This document shows, in pieces, positions 1 to 9,300 of a stretch of 32,322 nt of DNA. The stretch's first letter is position 1, and the number at the start of each line of letters is the position of its first letter. A program made the position numbers and the translations under genes. Source of the stretch: a virus; IMG/VR virus record IMGVR_UViG_3300025313_000086, positions 1 to 32,322 of that record. One strand, given 5' to 3'. The notes under the pieces were generated by a model. That model was not told where the DNA came from. It ran no database searches and saw only the letters and a program-made list of their open reading frames with translations.

Positions 1-270
1 GCGCGTATGTGGCACGAACGCGTCCGCGTCCCGTCCCAGCCTCGACTCGCCCCAAACCAAAACGCGCCCCCTCCAGAGATGGACCGAGAGCCCCCCTCGC
101 GGGTTTACGTGCGTACGTTCGTGGGTGTTTACGCGTTTACGTACGCACGTTCACACGCTCAGGTATACCCGCACGGGTTCACGCATCGGTCCCGCCAGTT
201 CGCACCCCACCCCCCTATCAGCGCGATTCTCCGGTCCGCGCGGTTACAAAAAGATAATATATTAGAACAC
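1..270. other. GC-rich non-coding region with short repeats
   Basis: I see no convincing gene here: the open frames are Arg/Pro/His-rich, have no ribosome site and match no family. The first 60 bases are about 68% G+C by hand count. GTTTACG occurs at 103, 127 and 135, and GTGCGTACG (109-117) is matched by its inverted copy CGTACGCAC (140-148). An AT-rich patch at 245-268 separates this stretch from the GTTAGA array. It could be part of a packaging, terminus or origin region; the sequence alone does not decide. Confidence 0.5.
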
Positions 271-304
271 CTGTTTCAATCTGTAACTCCGGGCAAACCA
301 GGGT

Positions 305-640
305 GTTAGAGAGGCGTTAGACGGCCTATTGTTAGAGAGGCGTTAGAGAGGCGTTAGAGCATTGTAAGAGCTACTCTTGTAGAGTGTTAGAGAGGCGTTA
401 GAAAGAGGGTTGTTAGAAGATTGTAAGACGGATGTATTTACCTACACGGCAGAACGCCCGTTCGGTAGTGTTAGACAGGCGTTAGAAGATTGTTAGACGC
501 TACTCTTAGAGATTGTTAGAGAGGCGTTAGAGCACTATGCTTATCAAATTGGCCGGGGCGACCGGAGGGCAGACCTCTCTGACACCCCCCAACCTCCCTA
601 CGGGAGGGGGGTGTTAGAGGGTAGCTGCGCCCTTGTTAGA
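305..640 (+). repeat. Helically phased GTTAGA box array upstream of terminase
   Basis: GTTAGA occurs 15 times, starting at 305, 316, 331, 342, 353, 386, 397, 412, 470, 481, 492, 515, 526, 613 and 635, with GTAAGA variants at 364 and 423. Most steps are exactly 11 or 22 bases, so the boxes lie on one face of the helix; the commonest unit is GTTAGAGAGGC. Such phasing is typical of cooperative protein-binding arrays. Lying just before the small terminase gene, it is most likely a packaging (pac/cos) recognition region or an origin/regulator iteron set. The function is inferred. Confidence 0.75.
582..614. other. Strong G/C hairpin before the structural operon
   Basis: ACACCCCC (582-589) pairs with GGGGGTGT (607-614), and CTCCC (594-598) pairs with GGGAG (602-606) around a TAC loop, leaving a small CAAC bulge. 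No T-run follows, so it is not a textbook intrinsic terminator. It may insulate the promoter at 648 or form part of the packaging site. Confidence 0.5.
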
Positions 641-647
641 CTCTACG

Positions 648-677
648 TTGACAGCACCCCTCCGTGTGGTTTTTACT
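648..677 (+). promoter_or_regulatory. Probable sigma70-type promoter for the late operon
   Basis: A perfect -35 TTGACA lies at 648-653. After an 18-base spacer comes TTTACT (672-677), a 4 of 6 match to TATAAT. Transcription would start near 684, which leaves a leader of about 30 bases before the chosen terminase start at 717. It is the only strong -35 box I noticed in the non-coding leader. Confidence 0.5.
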
Positions 678-716
678 AGACCCATGATAGAGCTATCGCC
701 ACAAAAGGCTAGTGAG

Positions 717-1259
717 ATGGCTAGGGGTCCTAAGCCTATTGTGGAAGCACGAACTCGGAAGGCACAGCAGAGTTTCTTGTTTTATTTCCGTCAACATGGC
801 AACTTGACAGTGGCCTGCCAGCAGGCGAAGGTCGACCGCCGTACGCCTTACCGCTGGTATGAAAGGAATGCGCTCGGATTTCGGGCTGCATTTGATGACG
901 CAGAGCAGGAAGCGATTGAATGGATTGAGAACGAATTGTACCGGCGTGCCGTAACGGGTGTGGAGGAGTCGGTTTACCAGGGCGGGCAGATGGTTGGGAC
1001 GATTAGGAAATTTAGTGATCTTCTGTTAATATTTATGCTAAAGGCTAGGGCTCCCGCAAAATATCGGGATAAGTTCGAGGGGGCGAATCTGTTTGCGACG
1101 GGGGCGATATCAAATAACCTGCTTTTGGATAAAAATGAAGTCGCAAGTGCCATCGCGAACATGAGCGAAGAGCAGTTAAAAGAACTGGCCGAAAGAGGAA
1201 GGAAGCTCCCGCAAATAGTCGAAGGGGAGCTTGTGGTGAGTGGTCACTCAGACGGCTGA
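717..1259 (+). CDS. terS: Terminase small subunit
   Basis: This 180-residue protein probably recognises phage DNA for packaging and hands it to the large subunit encoded next. The N-terminus is basic, followed by a helix-turn-helix (about residues 18-50, with NLTVACQQAKVDRRTPYRW). The central part, with YRRAVTGVEESVYQGGQ and then LLIFMLKARAPAKYRD, is a pattern I know from phage small terminases. The frame is open back to a TTG at 633, but that lies inside the GTTAGA array and the promoter. ATG 717 has AAAAGG about 9 bases upstream and a sensible leader, so I prefer it. The gene overlaps terL by 20 bases. The family call is good; the exact start is less certain. Confidence 0.8.
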   Translation: MARGPKPIVEARTRKAQQSFLFYFRQHGNLTVACQQAKVDRRTPYRWYERNALGFRAAFDDAEQEAIEWIENELYRRAVTGVEESVYQGGQMVGTIRKFSDLLLIFMLKARAPAKYRDKFEGANLFATGAISNNLLLDKNEVASAIANMSEEQLKELAERGRKLPQIVEGELVVSGHSDG

Positions 1260-2763
1260 GAAACAGGCACTCGTAGACCAAGCGGCAGAGGTCTACGGGC
1301 GGGTTTTGGTTGCAAGAGAGACGACAGCAGATTTTGGGGAATTGGTAGCAGGGTGGCCCTGTGAAAAGCATCACAAGCGATGGTGCGTGGCGCTTGACGA
1401 CGAAAGAATAAAGAAGATTATTATAATTGCGCCCCCCTCCGGGGCAAAAACTACGTGGGTCGGAGTAACGTACGTGGCAAGGAAGGTGGGGAAGGACCCA
1501 ACGACCCACTTGGCTTATCTAACGTACAATGATGAAGTGGCGCAATCGAGGAGCGTCGCGGCGAGAGACTTAACACAAACTCCAGAATTTCGGTTGGTGT
1601 ATCCGGGAGCGATAAAGGATAAGAGGAAGGGTTGGGGGGAGAAGGAGTGGTATCTCCAAAGGCCAAACAGGGGAGACCCCGACCCGACGGTAAGGGCAGC
1701 AGGATTGTTCGGAGCGGTCCTGGCCTATCACTTTAACGAATTGGTACTGGACGACCCACACGACCCGGAAGATGTGCTTAGTAAGACCATGCGCGAGCGT
1801 GCGTGGAACCGGATTGAGCGGGTTGTGCTGCCAAGGTTGAGGCCGGACGCGAGAATGGTCGTGACAGGGTTTCGGTGGGCGGAGGATGACATTCCGGGTT
1901 ATTTGATGGCGCAGGGCTACCACGAGGACAATGAATGCAATGAGACTTGTGGTATTAACGGGAAGCCCGCGACGGAATGGCATGTGGTTCACACGAGAGC
2001 AATTGAAATCGACGAAAGGACAGGGGAGGAGAGGAGCTATTGGGAGGAGGAGTGGCCGGTAGCAAGGCTACAGCAGAAGAAAGTAGAAGTAGGAGCGAGC
2101 ACTTTCGCCTGCCAATATCAAGGACTGCCAGCGCCGGAAGAGGGACACATCTTCAAGTGGGAAAAGACTTACAAGCGGCTACCGGCAGGCATTGAAGGAG
2201 TGGACATCGCGCTGGATACCGCATATACGGAGGGGAAAAGAAGCGACTATACAGCAGTTGCAGCTTGGGCCTACGACGGGAGGCCGAAACCTTGGAAATA
2301 CCTCGTGGAGGGGATGAGGGGAAAGTGGGAGACGCCGGAAGCCTATAAAATGATAGCAATGTTCCGGCGGAAAATTCAGAGGCAATTTCCGATGTTGCCG
2401 GTCCGGGTATTAGTAAGGCAGAGGGTTGCGATTGACCTAATTGCAGCGCAACACTTGAGAGCGGCGGGTATTGATGCTGTGGCTGTAAAAATGCCTGGAG
2501 GTGGGGAAGAGATTAAAAAGGCGCTGGCGAAAATGGCCGCGCCAGAGTTTGAAAGTGGGAGGATGCTGGTGCCGGAGGACGGGGGAGTTTGGCTTGACGA
2601 GTGGCGGCACGAACACAAAATGTACCCACAGGGGCAACATGATGACTACGTTGAGACGACAATAATCATCACACAAAGGCATAAGAGTGGCGGGACGGCA
2701 GGAGTGACCAAGGTTCCCATGAAAAGGACGGAGAATAAATGGCTTGCCAACACCACTGGATAA
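1240..2763 (+). CDS. terL: Terminase large subunit (ATPase-nuclease)
   Basis: This is the packaging motor: an N-terminal ATPase drives DNA into the prohead and a C-terminal RNase H-like nuclease cuts the concatemer. Visible motifs are the Walker A loop PPSGAKTT (residues 65-72), Walker B LVLDDPHD (168-175) and the coupling motif VVTG (207-210). Nuclease acidic residues are at VDIALD (D322, D326), AIDL (D399) and HDDY (D468/D469). The length of 507 residues is normal for the family. The start is GTG, inside the end of terS. Its order with terS and portal is the standard packaging module. Confidence 0.93.
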   Translation: MVTQTAEKQALVDQAAEVYGRVLVARETTADFGELVAGWPCEKHHKRWCVALDDERIKKIIIIAPPSGAKTTWVGVTYVARKVGKDPTTHLAYLTYNDEVAQSRSVAARDLTQTPEFRLVYPGAIKDKRKGWGEKEWYLQRPNRGDPDPTVRAAGLFGAVLAYHFNELVLDDPHDPEDVLSKTMRERAWNRIERVVLPRLRPDARMVVTGFRWAEDDIPGYLMAQGYHEDNECNETCGINGKPATEWHVVHTRAIEIDERTGEERSYWEEEWPVARLQQKKVEVGASTFACQYQGLPAPEEGHIFKWEKTYKRLPAGIEGVDIALDTAYTEGKRSDYTAVAAWAYDGRPKPWKYLVEGMRGKWETPEAYKMIAMFRRKIQRQFPMLPVRVLVRQRVAIDLIAAQHLRAAGIDAVAVKMPGGGEEIKKALAKMAAPEFESGRMLVPEDGGVWLDEWRHEHKMYPQGQHDDYVETTIIITQRHKSGGTAGVTKVPMKRTENKWLANTTG

Positions 2764-2954
2764 TAGAAAGTCCCAATGGCCCTGTGGCTCCAGCAATATG
2801 TAAGAATTGTGGGGCTGAGAGGGAATTTGGTAACTCTTTTATGTACGAGTCGAGTCGGGAAGAGAAGCAGTTTAAGACGCATAAAATGTCTTTAATGGTG
2901 GACCCCCAATACTATCCGAGGGGTCGTAGAACTTGGGGTTCTCGGCTTGCTTGA
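2739..2954 (+). CDS. Small zinc-ribbon protein
   Basis: A 71-residue protein whose first 25 residues carry likely metal ligands: Cys3, His5, Cys21 and Cys24 (CxH near the start, then CKNCG). The rest is polar and basic (YPRGRRTW). Small zinc-ribbon proteins of this look often sit between terL and portal in environmental phages; their role is unknown to me. It starts inside the end of terL and its stop overlaps the portal start by 8 bases, so it should be made together with them. A DNA- or protein-binding accessory role in packaging is a guess. Confidence 0.65.
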   Translation: MACQHHWIIESPNGPVAPAICKNCGAEREFGNSFMYESSREEKQFKTHKMSLMVDPQYYPRGRRTWGSRLA

Positions 2955-4902
2955 TATAACTGCGCCCCCAACAATGAGTATGGTCGGACTCCGGAAGCTG
3001 TATGACCAGCTAAAGGAATCCCACAGGCGTAGGGCCGCGCTTGATAAGGAATTGGATGACCTTTTCTTCAACGAACATAAGGTGGAAGTGGTAGAGTCGC
3101 CAGTGTTGGGTGTGGAGCCGGAAGTTTTGAGGTTGGGGCGGGTTCCAAGCGCAATAAACCTTATTGAGGGTCTGTTTGACCAATACCCGGTCTATTCAGT
3201 GATTGCGCGGGGAACCGGCGTAAACGCGCAGAGAGAGGCAGAGAGAGTTGAAAGGGTTATAAACGCTATTGTGAAGCAGGCGGAAAGGGAGGGTCGGGAG
3301 GACACTTACGACTTAACGAAGCAAGATGTTTTCCGATTTGGACGGAGTTTCGAAACGGTGGTTAGGGCTGACCATTATTGGGATAAATACCCAGAGCCGA
3401 ATCCCAATAAAAGTGATACGGCTTACAACAAAGAAACCGAAAAATATAAAGCACAAGCCCCGCTACCGATAATTATTCGGCATGTTCCTATCGCTCCTAG
3501 TGTAGATGGGATTCAAGCCCTTCCGCTTTTGGCAGGAAACCGGATGGTTAGGTTTATTCGGGTTCACGAGATGCAAGTATCGGAAATACTTGACCGGTTT
3601 GGTGTGGAAGGTCAGGGTAGAAGGCCGGAATCCTTGCTAAGCATTAGGGCGGCATTGGGCGGTGAGGGCGGATTGGAGGCCGGGGTTCCGCCGCTCTTGT
3701 TGACTGACACGCTCAAGTGTATTGAATACTTTGACCCCGTGCGGATTGTCTATGCGATTATCGACCAAAGGTATGAGGGAATCGTCCGCGAGTGGAAACA
3801 TGAGCAGGGGTGTCTCCCTGTGGTGATGTTCGAGGGAATCGTTACGGGCGACCCGCACCCGGAGCGAAGGTGGAAAGCAGTTTACCATGACGCTAAGGAA
3901 GCGGTTCTCCATGAGGACCGGCTCGCCAGCCGTCAAGCCACGAATGTTCGAATTAACTATTACAAGAGCTACTACGGGCTGGCTGACGAAAACGTGGTGG
4001 AGGGAAGCAAGGGAAGGACTATTGAGTTTACACCGGGGCAGTTGACAATCCTACATGGCCTCAAGCAGTTTGGAGCCGTGGATACGCAATCGGTTTCCCA
4101 AGAGGCTCAACTTCTTGAGGCTAAGTTGGAAAGGATGCTGGAGCTTCATCTTCTTCCGAGTGTTCTTATGGGTGCACAGGGAGCTAATGAGGAGGCGTCT
4201 TGGGGGACGAACATTCGGCTTCGGCAGGCGGAGAAGCGATTTAAAACTATTGCTGGTCACTTGGCATCGGGTCGTGTCGAATTAGGTCAGGCCATTATGC
4301 GAGTGATTATGTCGATTGGTGAGAGGGTTTACGCGATTGACGATGAGGATAAGGAGTGGTCGATAACTCCGGCGGAGGCTGAGGCGTATATTAACCGGAT
4401 TAGAGTGAAGATTGAGCCTAAAACAATTACTGATTTTAACGCTAATGTGGACGCGGCGGAAGGGTTGGAGAGGCTTGGCGTTCCGAAGCGAGTTTACTTT
4501 GAAGATGTATTGGGGTATGAGCAGCCTGTGGAATTGATGCGTGAGCGCGTTCTTGAGGATGCTCAGTTTGACCCCAATTCCCCGCTTTACCAACAGACGC
4601 TCCAAGACATTTTGAAGCAGGCGGACCTCTTGGAGCAGGAGGAGGAGGCGGCGAGTGAAAGCGATGTCGCCGCCGTAATTGGTGGGGAAGATGTGGGTCC
4701 GGGGGCTGCTCAAGCCTTGCAGGAGTTGATGGGCGGTGCGGGGAATGGAGCAACGCCGACTATTCCAATCAATATGCCGGGGTTTAATCCAACACAAATT
4801 CCACCAGCAACGCCGCAAGAGCAGGCAATAGCAACTACGGGGCGGAGGCAGGGAAGGCAACCTCGACCTAGGCGGGCTCCGCGTTCGACGAGGAATCAAT
4901 AA
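2947..4902 (+). CDS. Portal protein
   Basis: A 651-residue protein with the features of a phage portal, the dodecameric ring at the capsid vertex through which DNA enters and leaves. Support comes from its place between terL and the scaffold/capsid genes, its size, an N-terminal helical region (LRKLYDQLKESHRRR), a central alpha/beta part (YYKSYYGLADENVVEG), and a long helical C-terminus with an acidic stretch near residue 560 and a low-complexity Gln/Arg tail. I used the TTG at 2947; ATG 2974 would shorten it by 9 residues, and neither has a strong ribosome site. The final tail is Arg-rich (RRQGRQPRPRR). Confidence 0.8.
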   Translation: MLDITAPPTMSMVGLRKLYDQLKESHRRRAALDKELDDLFFNEHKVEVVESPVLGVEPEVLRLGRVPSAINLIEGLFDQYPVYSVIARGTGVNAQREAERVERVINAIVKQAEREGREDTYDLTKQDVFRFGRSFETVVRADHYWDKYPEPNPNKSDTAYNKETEKYKAQAPLPIIIRHVPIAPSVDGIQALPLLAGNRMVRFIRVHEMQVSEILDRFGVEGQGRRPESLLSIRAALGGEGGLEAGVPPLLLTDTLKCIEYFDPVRIVYAIIDQRYEGIVREWKHEQGCLPVVMFEGIVTGDPHPERRWKAVYHDAKEAVLHEDRLASRQATNVRINYYKSYYGLADENVVEGSKGRTIEFTPGQLTILHGLKQFGAVDTQSVSQEAQLLEAKLERMLELHLLPSVLMGAQGANEEASWGTNIRLRQAEKRFKTIAGHLASGRVELGQAIMRVIMSIGERVYAIDDEDKEWSITPAEAEAYINRIRVKIEPKTITDFNANVDAAEGLERLGVPKRVYFEDVLGYEQPVELMRERVLEDAQFDPNSPLYQQTLQDILKQADLLEQEEEAASESDVAAVIGGEDVGPGAAQALQELMGGAGNGATPTIPINMPGFNPTQIPPATPQEQAIATTGRRQGRQPRPRRAPRSTRNQ

Positions 4903-5249
4903 TGGCCCGCAAGATTCCCGAATTAAGTCAAGACGTAGAGGAATTTGTTAAAATGGGTGCCGAGAGGGTGGTCGAGAATCGAAGGGTGCTCAGGGAGCGG
5001 GTTGGTCAACGTCCTTACCGGGGCCGCAAGCTTTCCCATGAAGAGGAGATGACGAATTATCGAGAAGGGATGCGAAGCAATCCGGAGAGTGTGAAAGAGT
5101 TCATTAAGTCGGAGCGGGATAGGTTAGGACTTCCGGAATTGACAGTGGACGGTAGGGTGCTTATTCCAAAGTCTGCGCTTGACGAGTTGAAGAGGCTGGA
5201 GCGGTTACATCGTGGGAAGGAAGAAAGTAATGGGAACTTGGTACGGTGA
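4902..5249 (+). CDS. Hypothetical protein between portal and coiled-coil protein
   Basis: A 115-residue, strongly charged, mostly helical protein with no domain I recognise. The ATG shares one base with the portal stop (TAATG), which points to translational coupling. Charged helices such as EEFVKMGAERVVENRRV and a Lys/Glu-rich C-terminus make it plausible as a small head-assembly or head-completion factor, but this rests on position only. Confidence 0.65.
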   Translation: MARKIPELSQDVEEFVKMGAERVVENRRVLRERVGQRPYRGRKLSHEEEMTNYREGMRSNPESVKEFIKSERDRLGLPELTVDGRVLIPKSALDELKRLERLHRGKEESNGNLVR

Positions 5250-6336
5250 CCCTAATCCTCCCAATACATTGAATCCTGGAGGGGGATTTCCCACTACGGG
5301 GGTTGATGATATTCCAGTCAGTGGTCTAAGGGCTGTTAACATTGGGAGTGGATTTGTAGCGTTTATAGATGACCAAGGGAAAGTATGGGGTATTGAACGT
5401 ACTCCTACTCAAACTGCAGCACCTTCTGGTCCCCCTGCTTCTTACTATTCTGGTCAAATTGCAAATCAGGCGAGGCAGCTTGACCAGTACGACCGGGATC
5501 TTAATTTTCGAATTCAGAGCACAGCTGCAGAATTGGCAGAAAAGAAGAGGCAATTTGCTATCACGATTGGGATGGAAAAGCAGCGTTTGGCCGCTGAAAT
5601 TGATATGCTTAACAAGCGCCTCCGGAATGATATGGCCATTGCTCAGCTTGACGCTAAGACCCGTCTCCAAGTTGCCAATATTGAGGCAGCAGTTTCGCGG
5701 AGAGGTCAAGATGTAGAGGCGCGGAGAATTGCCGTTAACGAACTTGGTAGCGATGTTATTAGGCAATCTCTATTTATTACTGGAATTCCAGAAGAGGCGG
5801 GAAGGACTCCTCTTGAGATAACTCGTCCGGGGTTTAATCAACAGTTTGGAATCAGTAATGTAATTCCGGGTGCTGCTGGGGGCGCAGATTTAAAGTTGGG
5901 GGAATCCCCTATGGCGATTCGGGTTGGGGAGGCGGGAGAGGAAATCATTATTGCCGACAAGGGGCGGTTGGAAGTAATTCCTATTAGCGCCAATATGGCT
6001 GAGGGCGGGACCATCATGACGGGGGTTAACATGATTCCGCAGAGGGAGGAAGCTTTCCGTACAATTCGGTTGGCTTTAGATAGAGCCTTGCAGGGTGGTC
6101 GCGCCCCGGCTTTTGGCGGATTAACTCTTCCGCTTAAGGTTCCGGGGATTGAGACTACGGTTGCCCCCCCGGAGAATATAGCCCGAAGATTGCTTGGGAT
6201 GCGCCCTACAGACCCAAGACGACAGCTAATTCTCTCCTATCTTAGCGCGGCAGGAATCCCTGTGGAAGAGGCGTTGGCGCGTGCTCGTGCGGCGACTCCC
6301 GTGGCGTCTTACAGTGGACTATCAAGGGTAGCGTAA
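5230..6336 (+). CDS. Virion-associated coiled-coil protein
   Basis: A 368-residue protein. After a Pro/Gly-rich N-terminus, residues about 80-180 form a long coiled coil (QLDQYDRDLNFRIQ, AEKKRQF). Near residue 240 comes VGEAGEEIIIADKGRLEV, similar to the VGEAGPE motif seen in tail and internal virion proteins. The frame opens at GTG 5212, but ATG 5230 has AAGGAAG about 6 bases upstream and is preferred. It overlaps the previous gene by 20 bases. I infer a structural or internal virion role and cannot say which part of the particle. Confidence 0.55.
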   Translation: MGTWYGDPNPPNTLNPGGGFPTTGVDDIPVSGLRAVNIGSGFVAFIDDQGKVWGIERTPTQTAAPSGPPASYYSGQIANQARQLDQYDRDLNFRIQSTAAELAEKKRQFAITIGMEKQRLAAEIDMLNKRLRNDMAIAQLDAKTRLQVANIEAAVSRRGQDVEARRIAVNELGSDVIRQSLFITGIPEEAGRTPLEITRPGFNQQFGISNVIPGAAGGADLKLGESPMAIRVGEAGEEIIIADKGRLEVIPISANMAEGGTIMTGVNMIPQREEAFRTIRLALDRALQGGRAPAFGGLTLPLKVPGIETTVAPPENIARRLLGMRPTDPRRQLILSYLSAAGIPVEEALARARAATPVASYSGLSRVA

Positions 6337-6337
6337 C

Positions 6338-9300
6338 TTGGGCATTCTTAGTTGGGAGCGGGCTCGTGACCGGAGGAATCTTACCGCTGTGGAGAATAAG
6401 CGGGCTGAGGCGATGCGCCTCTTCCGTGAAGCGGACCAAGCTAGTATGCGGGATTACGTCTCTCCGCAAATGCCGGTCAAATTCGAGTCCGGTCCCTCCC
6501 CCTCTGGAATGTTTACGGACCCGCTCAAGCTCCAGTTCGGTCCGCAGAATCTTGAAATGAAAATACGGTCAGGAGCGCTGTTGACTCCAGAGGAAACCAA
6601 GCAAGCCTTTGATATGGGGTACAATCTTAGGTATGGTTCGGAGGGTGCCCGCGTGGTGGGAAGTCCAGAGGAGGCAAACCCCACAATGGTTGGGGGTGTT
6701 GATATTGGTTCTCCTGCTGGGGAAGCTCCGATGCCGGGGGCGTTGGGAAAGGTTCCAGGATTCCGGACCCCTGCTGAAATTGCAGCGACTCTCGCTACCG
6801 GCGGAATTGGACCGATGGGTCCGCTAGCTAAGGTGGGGATGCTGGTTGGGGGTTCTGCCGGTGCCTTCCTTGGCGGTAAGGGGGCTATGGAGGTAGGGTT
6901 ACCTCCGGCGGTTGGTGAACTTGCCGGCGGTTTGGCTGGTGGCATTGGTGGTACGGCTGTGGCTGAGCGGGTCGGACCTGTTGTTGGCAGAATGACTCGT
7001 GAATCGGTTAGTCGAACACGGGTTCAACCTGGAATGGGTGGGGGACCGTTGGGCAGTGATGCTCTTCGCGTTGCTGCGAACGCTGTTCAAGATCAGATTG
7101 GATTCGCTGATAAGATGCGGCTACAGAAGCTGGGTATTGACCCACAGGCTATTGATGACCCAGCAACCATTGCTCGCATTCGGGCCGAAGCTCCTGATAT
7201 AGCTCAAAAACTTGAACCGTTCTTCCAGCAGGTTGAGGGTGGCCCTGGTGGTACGGGAACTTTCCCCGGCCCAGAGACTGAGGATTGGATACCCAAGCGT
7301 CCGACTGATATTGGTGACATTCCCGAAGCTCCAGAGGCGGGGGGCTTTCCTGATAGGTTTGCAGGAAAGGCGCGGGCGATTCAGGGAGGTCCCCCACCTC
7401 CGGAGCCTCCGCCTGCCGGTGTAGGTGGGGATGAGCCGCTCAATCGCCTAATTAATCTCGTCCGTTCGGCTAAGAAGCCTCTTCATGAGCAAGAGATTCT
7501 CCGGCATGAGGAGCTTGGAAAGCGTATTGGGCGTGCGGGTGAGGTTATCAGAGGGGAAGGTACAGCAACACAGCGGTTACGGGCTGCGAAGGGTCAACTG
7601 GCAGGCGAGCAGCCTGTGGCGCAGTTTGAAGCGGTAAGACCGGCCTTTACGGACGATGAGTATAACCAGCTTCTTGATAGGGCGCTGTGGCATGAATTTC
7701 CGCACCCAAGCGTGGAGCTAGGGCAGATAAGCTTTGAGAACATGCGGGCTGGTGATGCTTTCGAATCACTTATGCTTGGAAAGCTTCCGACTAGAAGTGA
7801 TATTGGATTACTTGAGCAGGTGTACGGTCCAGACTTGGCCAAGGCTATTCTCGGTAAGCGTCCTTTGGGAAGTAAGGCTTGGGAGAATACTCTGGACGCT
7901 GCTGCTCTCCTCAAGACAGCATTGACGGTCTTGGACCACAGTTTCCCTGGCAGGCAGGGGATTAAGCTTGCTCCCTCTCACCCTAAGGCTTGGACTAAGA
8001 GTGCGGTTCAGGGAGCTAAGGCTCTGTTTAATCCTAAATTTGCTGCTGCTGTGGATACAGAACTTTTGACGGATGCTACGCCGATTTTGGTTCGGGTAGC
8101 CCCCAACAAAGTTAAGTATATGCCCTATGCAGATTTTAAGAAACTGGCGGGTATTTACCACGCTTCATTGGCTGAATCGACTCCTATCGGTGCTCGTGAG
8201 GAGGCGTTTATGTCTAGGTGGGCTCGGTCGATTCCGGGTCTTGGGAAAGCAATAGCGGCGTCAGAGCGGGGATTTGTTACGTCCGGAAATAAACTTCGGT
8301 CTGACATCTTGAAGAATTGGGCTTTGGGGGTAAATTCGACAGGTGAAGCTATTGACCTTAGCACGGGGAAAGGATTTGCTAATCTTTTAAACAGGGCGAC
8401 GGGGAGGGGAACGCTTGGCGCTTTGGAGGAAGCTGCTCCGGTCCTAAACGCGTTCCAATTCGCGCCTCGTTATCGCGCGTCGCACCCGGAATGGATAGCC
8501 AACCTATTTAACTATCAAAATCCGGCGGTGGCAAGAGAGGCGTGGAAACAGGTTGTTTCCTTTTACGCTACCGGTATTACTATTCTGGCTGCAATGAAAT
8601 ATAGTGGGATGGCGAGTGTTGAGGTAGACCCTCGTTCCTCCGATTTCGGTAAGATTCGGGTTGGGAAGACTCGTATTGACTTTTGGGGTGGCACTCAACC
8701 CATTATTCGGGCTGTGGCGATGGCTGCAACTCAAAGTCGGAAATCGTCTACAGGGCGTATTTTTCCTATTAAGCCCCACGATGTAGTTTGGAATTATCTG
8801 AGAATGGGAATGTCACCCGCAGCTAGCGTGCTTACAGACATTTATGCGGGGACTACAGTTGTTGGTGGAGAACTTAAGGCAACGCCAAAGGGAGTAGGTA
8901 CTCAACTGTTTGACCGTCTTATTCCCCTTGCATGGCAGGATATTATACAGGCTGTTAAAGAGGATGGATTGCGTGGGGGGTTAATGGCCTCTACTTCTCT
9001 AGGTGGGTTTGGGGTTTCCTCCTTTGAGTCTCCATCCGTAGAGCGGTTACGGAAGTTTAAGGAAAAGACAGGGTATGACTTCAATGTTGAGAGTGCGTAC
9101 GACCGGAAGTTGATGGAGACAGACCCGACCCTTGCTCCGCTAACGCAGGAAGTTAAGAAGATTGGTGAGGCGGCTGGGTTTGAGGGGGCTAAAATTAGCG
9201 CTGCCAAGCGGACTGCGGTGGAGAAGGCGGAACAGGACCAAGGAATAGTCCGGTTGGCTGAAGAAATTCAGGCCGGTGGGAATGCTCGAAATTGGTCAAA

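Noticed and set aside
7-309. Two overlapping open frames at the left edge (7-309 and 9-257)
   Set aside because: Arg/Pro/His-rich translations without ribosome site or family, running into the repeat array; judged to be chance frames in GC-rich non-coding DNA.
305-640. CRISPR array or telomere-like repeat
   Set aside because: Units are 6-11 bases with no unique spacers and no cas genes; TTAGAG resembles a telomere repeat only superficially, and phasing fits protein-binding boxes better.
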